A stretch of 43,939 nt of DNA from Rhodobacteraceae bacterium UBA6273 (GTDB taxonomy: Bacteria > Pseudomonadota > Alphaproteobacteria > Rhodobacterales > Rhodobacteraceae), in assembly GCA_002440625.1 (NCBI GenBank), contig DJUV01000161.1:1-43939 (forward strand), given 5' to 3'. Positions within the stretch are counted from its first letter, which is position 1, and each line of letters opens with the position of its first letter. Below are positions 1-7,494 of this stretch, piece after piece. The notes below the pieces were generated by a model that saw only the letters and a program-made list of their open reading frames with translations, had not been told where the DNA came from and ran no database searches. Both the position numbers and the translations under genes were made by a program.

Positions 1-219
1 GTGGGGGCAGAACAGCGCTTACTTTGTTGTGATCGGAAGCTCGGGTACAGTTTATCCTCCTGCGGGATTTGCTCGACAGCACGAGAATGCGGGATCAGAA
101 CGCTGTCAATCAATCTGGACCATCTTGCGGGCGCGAGCAGCTTCGACGAAATTATACCCTGAACAGCCACCCGTCTGGTTCCGCGCTGGGTCAAGCAGAT
201 GCTGGGGGTGGTGTAGTAC

Positions 220-876
220 TCAACCATTGCCACCGTCTAACCAATAACGGGCCGTGGCGGTAACGTCCGCATCGAACTCCGCCTTGTTTCCAAACCCGAT
301 GCGTCGCAACAGCGCCGGCTGTGCCGAGATGCGCAGCATTTCATCGATCGTCATCGCCTGCAAAAGGTGGATCAAGATATGCGCAGTAACATAAGCGTCC
401 GGCAAGGCACGATGCGGCGGCATGGCGGCGTTGCGGTCAAACCCTATGCATTGGTCAAGATTCAACCAATAGCGCAGGACCTGGTTACTGTGAGCGGGCG
501 CGTCCGGCCAGACCACCAACGCACTTTTGTAGGTGTCGATCCAGGCCCGCTGATCACCCTTGTGGAAATGTTGTTCAAAGGAGGCGTTGTGCGCAACAAG
601 GATGTCGTGCTGACCACAACCTTGGAATAGTAACGGCCAGAGTTCGTCAATCGCAGGGGCCTCGGCAACATCTTCTTCAAGAATGTGATGCACCGCTTTG
701 ACCTGGGGCGGAATGGGTCCGACGGGCTTGGCGAAGGATCGCCATCTGTCAGTTATGCTCAAGGTAACGGGATCGACGTCGACATAGGCAAGTTCGATCA
801 CTTCGGCCACTGCGTCTTCGGGCACGCCAGTTGTTTCATAGTCGATCACGCGCAATCGTCGCATCTCGTTTGTCAT
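220..876 (-). CDS. 3'-5' exonuclease, DnaQ/RNase T superfamily
   Basis: Predicted DEDD-family 3'-5' exonuclease of 218 aa, acting on single-stranded DNA or RNA ends with two metal ions. All three family motifs are visible: IDYETTG near the N-terminus (Exo I, D and E), HNASFEQ in the middle (Exo II), and HRALPDA (Exo III, the H-x4-D that marks the DEDDh branch). The start at 876 is chosen because an AGGAG at 883-887 sits 6 nt upstream of ATG; a longer reading to 939 lacks such a site. It stands alone rather than fused to a polymerase or helicase, so it may be a repair or RNA-processing enzyme or an accessory nuclease of the neighbouring defence-like region. Family call is firm, substrate unknown. 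Confidence 0.85.
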   Translation of the reverse strand: MTNEMRRLRVIDYETTGVPEDAVAEVIELAYVDVDPVTLSITDRWRSFAKPVGPIPPQVKAVHHILEEDVAEAPAIDELWPLLFQGCGQHDILVAHNASFEQHFHKGDQRAWIDTYKSALVVWPDAPAHSNQVLRYWLNLDQCIGFDRNAAMPPHRALPDAYVTAHILIHLLQAMTIDEMLRISAQPALLRRIGFGNKAEFDADVTATARYWLDGGNG

Positions 877-1014
877 CCGTCGCTCCTGATAGTGTTCTGA
901 ATTGCGCTCAAGCCGATCCAGGTGGCGCCGGATCCGCATTTCATTGGGTTAGCTGACCTTGGTAAAGTAATTTCCAATTGCCAAATGAACCTGAACAACC
1001 CCCCAAAGATGACC

Positions 1015-1404
1015 CTAGAAGTTCTCCCAATAGTCGGGATCGTCCCTGCCGGCAAAGCTGAGCGCCTTCATGAGCCTCAGCATGGCCGGCGCATAGCCTG
1101 AAACGGATGGCTCGCCCTCAGCATTCATGAAAAGTGCTTCTACCATTTCCATTGCCTCAGGCCCAAGATCGGGGTGAACATCGAGGAAGATGCAGCCTGG
1201 CCCACCTTCAATCCAGACGGCATTTTCGTCAAAGCCCGCGCAAAGGCTCCAACCGATCTGCCTTGCATCCAGCCAGTCTGTGATTTCAGAAACGTCGGTG
1301 TAGATATCCCTGAAGCCACCGGCCTCGTCGACGAGCGCAAGATAATACACGTCCCGACCGAGGCGCCGGGCAATGCCGTCGATGGTTTCAAGCGCTTCGG
1401 CCAT
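1015..1404 (-). CDS. Hypothetical protein, 129 aa
   Basis: I do not recognise this protein. It is acidic and apparently soluble, with no signal peptide or membrane segment; it has an N-terminal helix (MAEALETIDGIARRLGRD) followed by alternating strands and helices, and ends in DPDYWENF. The start at 1404 is preferred because GGAGAG lies about 6 nt upstream of ATG. A longer reading from 1473 or 1488 would touch or overlap the esterase stop but has no visible ribosome binding site, and its extra residues are low-complexity S/A/R-rich. It follows the esterase gene on the same strand and may be co-transcribed with it. Confidence 0.55.
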   Translation of the reverse strand: MAEALETIDGIARRLGRDVYYLALVDEAGGFRDIYTDVSEITDWLDARQIGWSLCAGFDENAVWIEGGPGCIFLDVHPDLGPEAMEMVEALFMNAEGEPSVSGYAPAMLRLMKALSFAGRDDPDYWENF

Positions 1405-1477
1405 CTGGCTCTCCGTCAATGTTGCGGTAAATGATGCTGGCGAGGGGGCGTTGCGACGGCTCGCACTTCTCATGCAT

Positions 1478-2065
1478 TCAGTAGGCATTGAACAGGTCTG
1501 GTCGGCTTTCGATCAGTTCTGCCATGTGGTCAAAGCGGTGGGATCCACCCTCGAAGGCGACGATGGGCAGACGTCGCTTGATAAAATCACGCGTTGCCTG
1601 CGCGTCCAGAATTTCATCACCCATATCGAGAACTATGGTGCCCCGTCCGTCCAAGCGAAAGCTGAGCGCGTCGTAAGCCATGACGCAATCTTCCATCAGT
1701 TCATATGGGTCTCCGATGTGGTTGACCCCACGACCAACGTAAGCTCGCAAGGTGGTGCTCGGTGTGATCGAAGGATTAATCGCAATAAATGGACGACCAA
1801 ACTCCGCTCCCAGCCAAGCGGCAAAGAAGCCGCCTAGGCTTGTCCCGACGACAAGCGCTTCAGGATGACGCTTCAACCGTGCTGTAAACGTCGCGAAGAC
1901 CAGCTGCGGATGCAGGGTGTAGTCGACGGTAATGCCGTCAACCGAGCCCATCTTGGAAAGGGCACGGATCTTGTTCTTGCCGGGGTCGAAGTGCGAACCC
2001 CAGCCGTGGCAATAGAAAATGCTGACGCCTTCACTTTTACCCAAAGCCCTTGACTGACCGTACAT
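1478..2065 (-). CDS. YqiA/UPF0227-like alpha/beta-hydrolase esterase
   Basis: Predicted 195-aa cytoplasmic carboxylesterase of the YqiA/UPF0227 group. The protein begins with FYCHGWGSHFD-type oxyanion-loop sequence, has the nucleophile elbow GTSLGG (Ser in G-x-S-x-G), an acidic residue in VLDMGDEILD and the histidine in GGSHRFDH, giving a complete Ser-Asp-His triad. The start at 2065 has AGGAG about 10 nt upstream. The frame stays open for a further 138 codons upstream, but that extension is not esterase-like and conflicts with a better-biased reading frame on the other strand. It is the first of a short minus-strand gene group. The substrate is unknown. Confidence 0.8.
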   Translation of the reverse strand: MYGQSRALGKSEGVSIFYCHGWGSHFDPGKNKIRALSKMGSVDGITVDYTLHPQLVFATFTARLKRHPEALVVGTSLGGFFAAWLGAEFGRPFIAINPSITPSTTLRAYVGRGVNHIGDPYELMEDCVMAYDALSFRLDGRGTIVLDMGDEILDAQATRDFIKRRLPIVAFEGGSHRFDHMAELIESRPDLFNAY

Positions 2066-2212
2066 TCCTGCGCTCCTGTTTGCTGGACCTATCGTCTCAG
2101 AGACATGCGTCAAATTCGGACAGATCGCCGATCGCCAGCCGGCACAATGGCTTGCGTGAAGAGCCATCCGCGGGGTAGTGGCAGTGAACCCCTCTTGCGT
2201 GAGAATGACATA

Positions 2213-2455
2213 ATGCAACCAGAATATCTCGAACTGCCAGAGGCCACGCATCCGACCAGCAGTTTCAGGGTGTCCGTGACGCTGCAAGGCGGCGCCAAGA
2301 TATGTAAGCGGGACATTTGCCTGCCAAGCTTTCTCAAGCTGATGAGCGGTCAGCAGTATGAGATGACCTTTGACGAGCATCCCTATGAAATTACACGATT
2401 CGACGTTGATATAATCAAGCGTTTGGTCAAAATCTTTGCGAGGCCAATGCTTTAA
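2213..2455 (+). CDS. Possible small hypothetical protein, 80 aa
   Basis: This is the only coding candidate in the 2066-2724 gap. The frame from ATG 2213 shows about 70 percent G/C at third positions over its first 60 codons, closer to the surrounding genes than the opposing minus-strand frame that extends the esterase. The predicted product has a beta-rich stretch (FRVSVTLQGGAKICKRDI) followed by a helical, basic C-terminus. There is no good ribosome binding site, and the frame is open further upstream, so it may be a remnant or a partial gene. No family is recognised. From 2456 to about 2710 I see no gene; that stretch should contain the promoter of the downstream operon, but no convincing -35/-10 pair is visible. 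Confidence 0.28.
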   Translation: MQPEYLELPEATHPTSSFRVSVTLQGGAKICKRDICLPSFLKLMSGQQYEMTFDEHPYEITRFDVDIIKRLVKIFARPML

Positions 2456-2724
2456 TTTTCCAGCCCCAAGTATCGGCAATCCATCGAGGTAGCTTGCCGT
2501 TTAGCGGTCGGCTCTTGCAGAGACCTCCATGTCGCTGACGCCCCGGCGTGGTGTGCGACTATTTCCAGCTTGCACACAGATTAAGTATGATCCGCCACTT
2601 GGTATTACGAGTTCCGAGGGGTCATTGCAGTCGGCGTATCGAGGGCCTTGGCTCAGAGCAGCAAACCTCTGTCCATTTCTGACGTGCGATTGAGGCATCT
2701 CTGTCGAAACGATGGAGATGGACA

Positions 2725-4728
2725 ATGACCCACGAACAACACCTCGCCCTTGACCTGATCGCCCGGCTGGCCGACCGTTTCGGCCCGGCAAGCCGCATCG
2801 CCAAGGAATTGCCCAGCTGGCTGGAATACCTGACCGAAGTGAACTGCCCCGAGCGGCCCCGTACCCGGCCAGGCATCCAGTGGTGGAACAAGGTACGGGC
2901 CATCGCTCGCGACCTCGTGCCGAGCGCAGGGGGCGGCGAGGGCGAGATCGTGCTGCGCAACGCCTCCCTCTTTGGCGATCACTTCGGGTTGTCCCCGGTC
3001 GAGACATCCATGCTGACCTTCGTTGCCCTCTACAAGCTGTTCGACGGGTTCGAACATGTCGTCGATGGGGCGCTGGAAACCAGGGAAGTCACCGTCCCGC
3101 TGCTTTTGTCGTGGTTCTGCGCGGCTCCTGAGTCTGAAATCCGGGCCGCGATGCGCGCCTCGGGCCGACTTACAGGATCGGGGCTGGTGCAGCGCAGCCG
3201 CGGCGGGCGCCACAACCGGATGCCGTTCGACCTGTCGGACCGCTTGATCCTCGCGCTGCTTGCCGACGTGCATAGCATCAGTGACCTGATCGCGCTGATG
3301 TTCCCGCCTGCGGCAGCGCCCCAGGCTGAATGGCAGGATTTCGAGGGACTGGGACGGGATGCAGACCTGATGCGTGACCTGCTGTCCCGCGCACTCGCCG
3401 AGCGCAAACCGGGCGTGCACATTCTGCTCTACGGCCCTCCCGGCACAGGAAAGACCGAATTCGCCAAGGTTCTGGCGCGCGAGATTGGCGCGGACCTGCG
3501 AGCGGTGGGGGAAACCGATGATGACGGGGGGGAACCGTCACGTCGGGAACGGCTCGCTGAACTGTCCATGGCGTCCCGCATGCTGGGTCAACGATCGGAC
3601 ACCGTTCTGCTGTTCGACGAGATGGAAGACCTATTTGGGGCGGGGGGCTTCCCCTTCATTCGCGAGGCGCCGTCGAAGGTTCATTTCAACCGGGTCCTGG
3701 AGACGAACCCGATCCCGGTGATCTGGACCACGAATTCAGTCAATGCCTGTGATCCCGCCTTTCTTCGGCGGATAAGCTATTCGGCGCTAATGCGGCCTCC
3801 ATCGGGTCGGGTCAGGGCGCGAATCTGGCAACGGCTTGAAGAACGCCATGGGACAGGCATTCCGGATGCGGCCCTGCCGGCGATGGCGGAAAGGCACGAT
3901 CAGGCCCCGGCGCTGGTGTCTGACGCGATGCGGATGGCACTGCTTTGCAATGGAGGGGAGGCGGTAGTCTCGCAGGTGCTTGATGCGGCCGCCCGTCTGG
4001 CAAAGGGCGGGGCGGACATTGCGCCGCGTCACCATGCCGAGGTACCCTGGCAACCGGACCTAGCGCGCGCCGATGCCGATCTGGGCCGGATCGAGGCGCG
4101 TCTGGGGGCCCCAAGCGCACCACGGCGGATCAGCTTCTGCCTCGAAGGTCCAGCAGGGACCGGCAAAAGCGCATGGGCACGGCATCTAGCTCGGGTCATT
4201 GGCATGCCCGTGATCGAAAAGCGCACGTCGGACCTGATCTCGAAGTGGCTTGGCGAGAGCGAGCAGAACATTGCGCGGGCCTTTTCCGAGGCGCGCGCCG
4301 AGGGTGCCATGCTCATCTTCGACGAGGCGGACAGCTTGCTGGCCGACCGCCGCGGCGCTGAGCGCAGCTGGGAAGTGAGCCAGGTCAACGAAATGCTGAC
4401 CTGGATGGAAAGCCACCCGCTGCCCTTCGTCTGCACAACCAACTTCGTCGAAAAGCTGGACCCCGCGACACATCGCCGGTTCACCTTCCAGATCCGGTTC
4501 GACTTTCTTTCAGTCGATCAACTTCCACTGGCCTGGGTTGCACATTTTCCGTGTTCGCCTCCGGCCGAGTTGCGGGCGCTCGATCGACTCGCTCCCGGGG
4601 ATTTCGCAAACGTCGCCCGCAGGATGCGGGCACTGGGCAATTCGGACCCTCAGGCTATCCTGTGCGAGCTGACCCGTGAAGATGCGGCAAAGATGGGGGC
4701 GGCGCGGCCGATCGGCTTTGGCCGTTGA
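2725..4728 (+). CDS. Tandem AAA+ ATPase (two AAA modules)
   Basis: A 667-aa ATPase with a roughly 200-residue N-terminal domain and two AAA modules. Module 1: Walker A GPPGTGKT at residues 237-244, Walker B VLLFDE with D298/E299, then a WTTN sensor and a LRR arginine pair. Module 2: Walker A GPAGTGKS about 475-482, a Vps4/FtsH-like pore-loop region (SKWLGESEQNI), Walker B LIFDEAD with D533/E534, a CTTN sensor and HRRF. The tandem layout resembles Cdc48-type remodelling machines. GGAGATGG just upstream supports the start. It is the first gene of an eight-gene operon and lies 49 nt before the WYL gene. I infer a remodelling or sensing role in the same system; the partner is unknown. Confidence 0.85.
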   Translation: MTHEQHLALDLIARLADRFGPASRIAKELPSWLEYLTEVNCPERPRTRPGIQWWNKVRAIARDLVPSAGGGEGEIVLRNASLFGDHFGLSPVETSMLTFVALYKLFDGFEHVVDGALETREVTVPLLLSWFCAAPESEIRAAMRASGRLTGSGLVQRSRGGRHNRMPFDLSDRLILALLADVHSISDLIALMFPPAAAPQAEWQDFEGLGRDADLMRDLLSRALAERKPGVHILLYGPPGTGKTEFAKVLAREIGADLRAVGETDDDGGEPSRRERLAELSMASRMLGQRSDTVLLFDEMEDLFGAGGFPFIREAPSKVHFNRVLETNPIPVIWTTNSVNACDPAFLRRISYSALMRPPSGRVRARIWQRLEERHGTGIPDAALPAMAERHDQAPALVSDAMRMALLCNGGEAVVSQVLDAAARLAKGGADIAPRHHAEVPWQPDLARADADLGRIEARLGAPSAPRRISFCLEGPAGTGKSAWARHLARVIGMPVIEKRTSDLISKWLGESEQNIARAFSEARAEGAMLIFDEADSLLADRRGAERSWEVSQVNEMLTWMESHPLPFVCTTNFVEKLDPATHRRFTFQIRFDFLSVDQLPLAWVAHFPCSPPAELRALDRLAPGDFANVARRMRALGNSDPQAILCELTREDAAKMGAARPIGFGR

Positions 4729-4777
4729 CGCCGTAGTCTCACACCGCAAAGGTGGCTCTGCCTTGCTAGGAGGACCG

Positions 4778-5764
4778 ATGCGCTACGCCCGCCAAGAAGA
4801 TCTGCAAAAGCTGGCACTTACCATGCAAGGTTCAGCTGAAGGGGTTTCCCTCAGCGATATCGAACGGGAATTCAGCGTATCGCGCCGCACGGCAGAACGT
4901 ATGCGTGATGCCGTGCGCAACGCATACCCCCAGATAGAGGAGATCTCAGGAGAAAGCGGACGAAAATACTGGCGTTTTCCGCCCGGCTCATTGGGCCGCA
5001 TGGTCGAGCCGACGCTCGATGAACTGACCGCAGGGCACCGCGCAGCCGCCATTGCACGGCGCGAGGGGGATGAGGTGACGGCAGACACGCTGGAGCGCCT
5101 GCTGACAAAGGTACAGGCCATGTTCCGCGAGGATCGCCGCCGGAAGATCGCCGCTGACCTTGAAGCGCAACTGATGGCCGATGGAGTTGCCTTTCGACCT
5201 GGACCGCGTGAAAAAATTCCCACTGAGATTTTATCTGCACTTCGGGAGTCAATTCTCGCTGGGGTAATGGTTTCCGCCGACCATCGCGCTCGAGGCACCG
5301 CAAAACTCTCACGAAATACCCGGCTCGGCCCGATTGCGATGCTATTTGGTCAGGGGCGGCAATATTTGCTGGCGTGGAGTGAATATCAGGATGATCTACG
5401 CCTGTTTGCACTAGCGGGTTTCGAACGGATTTCATTGGAGCCTGATGTCTATGAACGCCCCAATGGCTTCGATCTGCATGAGTGGTTGTCAGAAAGCTTT
5501 GGCGTCTGGCGCGAGGAACCGCAGGACGTCGTCTGGCGCTTTCTGCCTGAGGTCGCCGATGAAGCTGCTGGATATGTGTTCCATCCGAAACAGGAGACCG
5601 AGCGTCTTGAAGACGGATCACTGATGGTCCGTTTCCGAGCTGGCGGTCGCCAGGAGATGGAATGGTATCTGGTAAGGTGGGGCGATCAGGTCGAGGCGCA
5701 GTTTTTGGCAGTTTCTGGTAACCCAGTTTCTGATACGACCGAAACTGACGCACCCCAAGAGTAA
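4778..5764 (+). CDS. WYL-domain transcriptional regulator
   Basis: A 328-aa regulator with an N-terminal winged helix-turn-helix (EGVSLSDIEREFSVSRRTAERMR), a helical linker, and a central WYL domain around residues 190-220, where the family's W-Y-L signature reads as QYLLAW followed by RLFALAGFERI. The C-terminal part resembles the WCX extension. The start at 4778 has a perfect AGGAGG 5 nt upstream. WYL domains bind ligands, probably nucleic acids or nucleotides, and WYL regulators often repress defence loci. Position two in the operon suggests autoregulation or induction on infection. No operator could be identified upstream of the first gene. Confidence 0.85.
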   Translation: MRYARQEDLQKLALTMQGSAEGVSLSDIEREFSVSRRTAERMRDAVRNAYPQIEEISGESGRKYWRFPPGSLGRMVEPTLDELTAGHRAAAIARREGDEVTADTLERLLTKVQAMFREDRRRKIAADLEAQLMADGVAFRPGPREKIPTEILSALRESILAGVMVSADHRARGTAKLSRNTRLGPIAMLFGQGRQYLLAWSEYQDDLRLFALAGFERISLEPDVYERPNGFDLHEWLSESFGVWREEPQDVVWRFLPEVADEAAGYVFHPKQETERLEDGSLMVRFRAGGRQEMEWYLVRWGDQVEAQFLAVSGNPVSDTTETDAPQE

Positions 5765-5797
5765 CTTCAGCTCGAATCGACAAAGAAAGTACAGCGC

Positions 5798-7366
5798 TTG
5801 CTTCGTGACAGCACATCCCACCCCCTTCGCATCGACAGCCTGCCTATTGGGAACGGTCATCTCGGTCTGACCCTTTGTCCTGGCAAGAAAGGCGACAGTG
5901 TCTTTGGCGAGGGATGGGACCGCGATCTGGATGTTGATCTGGACGTGATAAGGGCCTGGGGAGCGAAAGCGGTCCTGACCTTGATCGAGGACTCTGAGTT
6001 CGATCTGCTTTCTGTCACGGATCTTGGTGATGCGGTAAGGGCACGCGGGATGGATTGGCATCACATCCCGATCCCCGATCTGGGTGTGCCAACGCCACAG
6101 GCCATGGCGCGCTGGCGCGAGTTGTCGCCCCACCTTCATCGGATCCTGGAAAATGGCGGCCGGGTGCTGGTCCATTGCCGGGGCGGGCTGGGACGCGCGG
6201 GAACGATTGCCGCCTTACTGCTGGTTGAGCGCGGACGTCCAGCGAGCGATGCCATGACCCGCGTCCGCGCAGCACGGCCCGGGGCAATCGAGACGCGTGT
6301 TCAGGAACGCCTTGTGACCGATTACGCTCGACATGAAGGGCTGCCGCTGATCCGACTCCATGCAAGTCTTCTGGGTGGGGCCATCGGGGACAGTCTGGGA
6401 GCCGAGATCGAGTTCCTGTCGCTCACGGAAATCCGCCGTCGTTTCCCGGACGGAATTTCGGAACTGCCACCGCACATGGGGCTGCACGGCGCTATTACAG
6501 ACGACACCCAGATGACGCTGTTCACGGCCGAGGGGATCATACGCGCGCGGGTTCGCGGCGCTCTGAAGGGTATCTGCCACCCGCCGTCCGTCATCCATCA
6601 CGCGCTGTTGCGCTGGTACAGAACTCAAGGCGGCAATCCGAAGGTTCAGACCGACGATGTGGGGCTGATCAACGATCCACGCCTTCGGGTCTGCCGCGCG
6701 CCGGGCAATACCTGCCTGTCATCCTTGGCGGCGAGCACGCATTTTGGGAACCTAGCACGCAACAACAGCAAAGGTTGTGGGACTATCATGCGGGTGGCCC
6801 CCATTGGCTTGATGTTCCCGCGCGACCAGGTGCGCGCAATGGCCATCGAGACATCCGCCCTGACGCATGGCCACCAGACTGGCCAGTTTGCGGCGGCAGC
6901 TTGGGCGGAAATGCTTGCCGACGTCGCTGGTGGTGCTGATCTGAAGAAGGCTGCAGCCCAGACGGCAGAGACCTATGCGCGACTGACGGGGGGCGAAGAG
7001 ACTGCACAGGCAATTCAAGCTGCGCTGCGCGCGCCTCGGGACGGTGCTGGGGAAACAGTCGAATCCTTGGGTGGTGGCTGGACCGCCGAAGAGGCCCTGT
7101 CGATCGCGCTCTATGCCTGCCTTGCGGGAAACTCCTTCGAAGAGGCCCTCCTGATTGCAGCCACCCATGGTGGGGACAGCGATTCAACGGCGGCGATTGC
7201 CGGCAATATGCTGGGTCTGCTTGATCCTGCGGCTGTGCTTCGACACCGGTGGGCGGAAATCGTCGAAGGTGCGGACATCATCTCGCAACTGGTACGGGAT
7301 TACAGGCAGCTTTCATCCGATATCAATGCCGCAGAGGAACTCTTCGAAGTCTATCCGGGTGGGTAA
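5798..7366 (+). CDS. Dual-specificity phosphatase fused to ADP-ribosylglycohydrolase
   Basis: A 522-aa two-domain enzyme. Residues about 8-170 form a DSP/tyrosine-phosphatase-like domain with the P-loop VHCRGGLGR (Cys127, Arg133) and an upstream IEDSEFD acid loop. Residues about 185-520 form an ARH/DraG-type ADP-ribosylglycohydrolase with GDSLGAE (D198), TDDTQM (D235/D236) and HGGDSDST (D460/D462), the expected magnesium ligands. It probably removes ADP-ribose or related phosphate-linked groups. The start is a TTG at 5798; no in-frame ATG lies before the phosphatase domain, and the ribosome binding site is weak. It sits 33 nt behind the WYL gene. No ADP-ribosyltransferase is visible nearby. 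Confidence 0.85.
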   Translation: MLRDSTSHPLRIDSLPIGNGHLGLTLCPGKKGDSVFGEGWDRDLDVDLDVIRAWGAKAVLTLIEDSEFDLLSVTDLGDAVRARGMDWHHIPIPDLGVPTPQAMARWRELSPHLHRILENGGRVLVHCRGGLGRAGTIAALLLVERGRPASDAMTRVRAARPGAIETRVQERLVTDYARHEGLPLIRLHASLLGGAIGDSLGAEIEFLSLTEIRRRFPDGISELPPHMGLHGAITDDTQMTLFTAEGIIRARVRGALKGICHPPSVIHHALLRWYRTQGGNPKVQTDDVGLINDPRLRVCRAPGNTCLSSLAASTHFGNLARNNSKGCGTIMRVAPIGLMFPRDQVRAMAIETSALTHGHQTGQFAAAAWAEMLADVAGGADLKKAAAQTAETYARLTGGEETAQAIQAALRAPRDGAGETVESLGGGWTAEEALSIALYACLAGNSFEEALLIAATHGGDSDSTAAIAGNMLGLLDPAAVLRHRWAEIVEGADIISQLVRDYRQLSSDINAAEELFEVYPGG

Positions 7367-7494
7367 TCATATGGTCAAACATCCGGAAGCGAGCTTGTTG
7401 AACGCGCAGAAGAGAGCGGGAATAGTCGTATAAACCATTGATTCACAATGGCATCCCGTTACACTATACAATTTATGCAGCGAGATCGAAACTC

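Noticed and set aside
1..219. Possible gene at the left edge
   Set aside because: Short frames on both strands run into the edge but none has a start, ribosome binding site or recognisable domain. A TATAAT-like hexamer at 151-156 on the minus strand lacks a -35 partner.
2538..2549. ACGCC-CC-GGCGT inverted repeat as a WYL operator
   Set aside because: Five-base arms in GC-rich DNA are expected by chance and there is no second copy.
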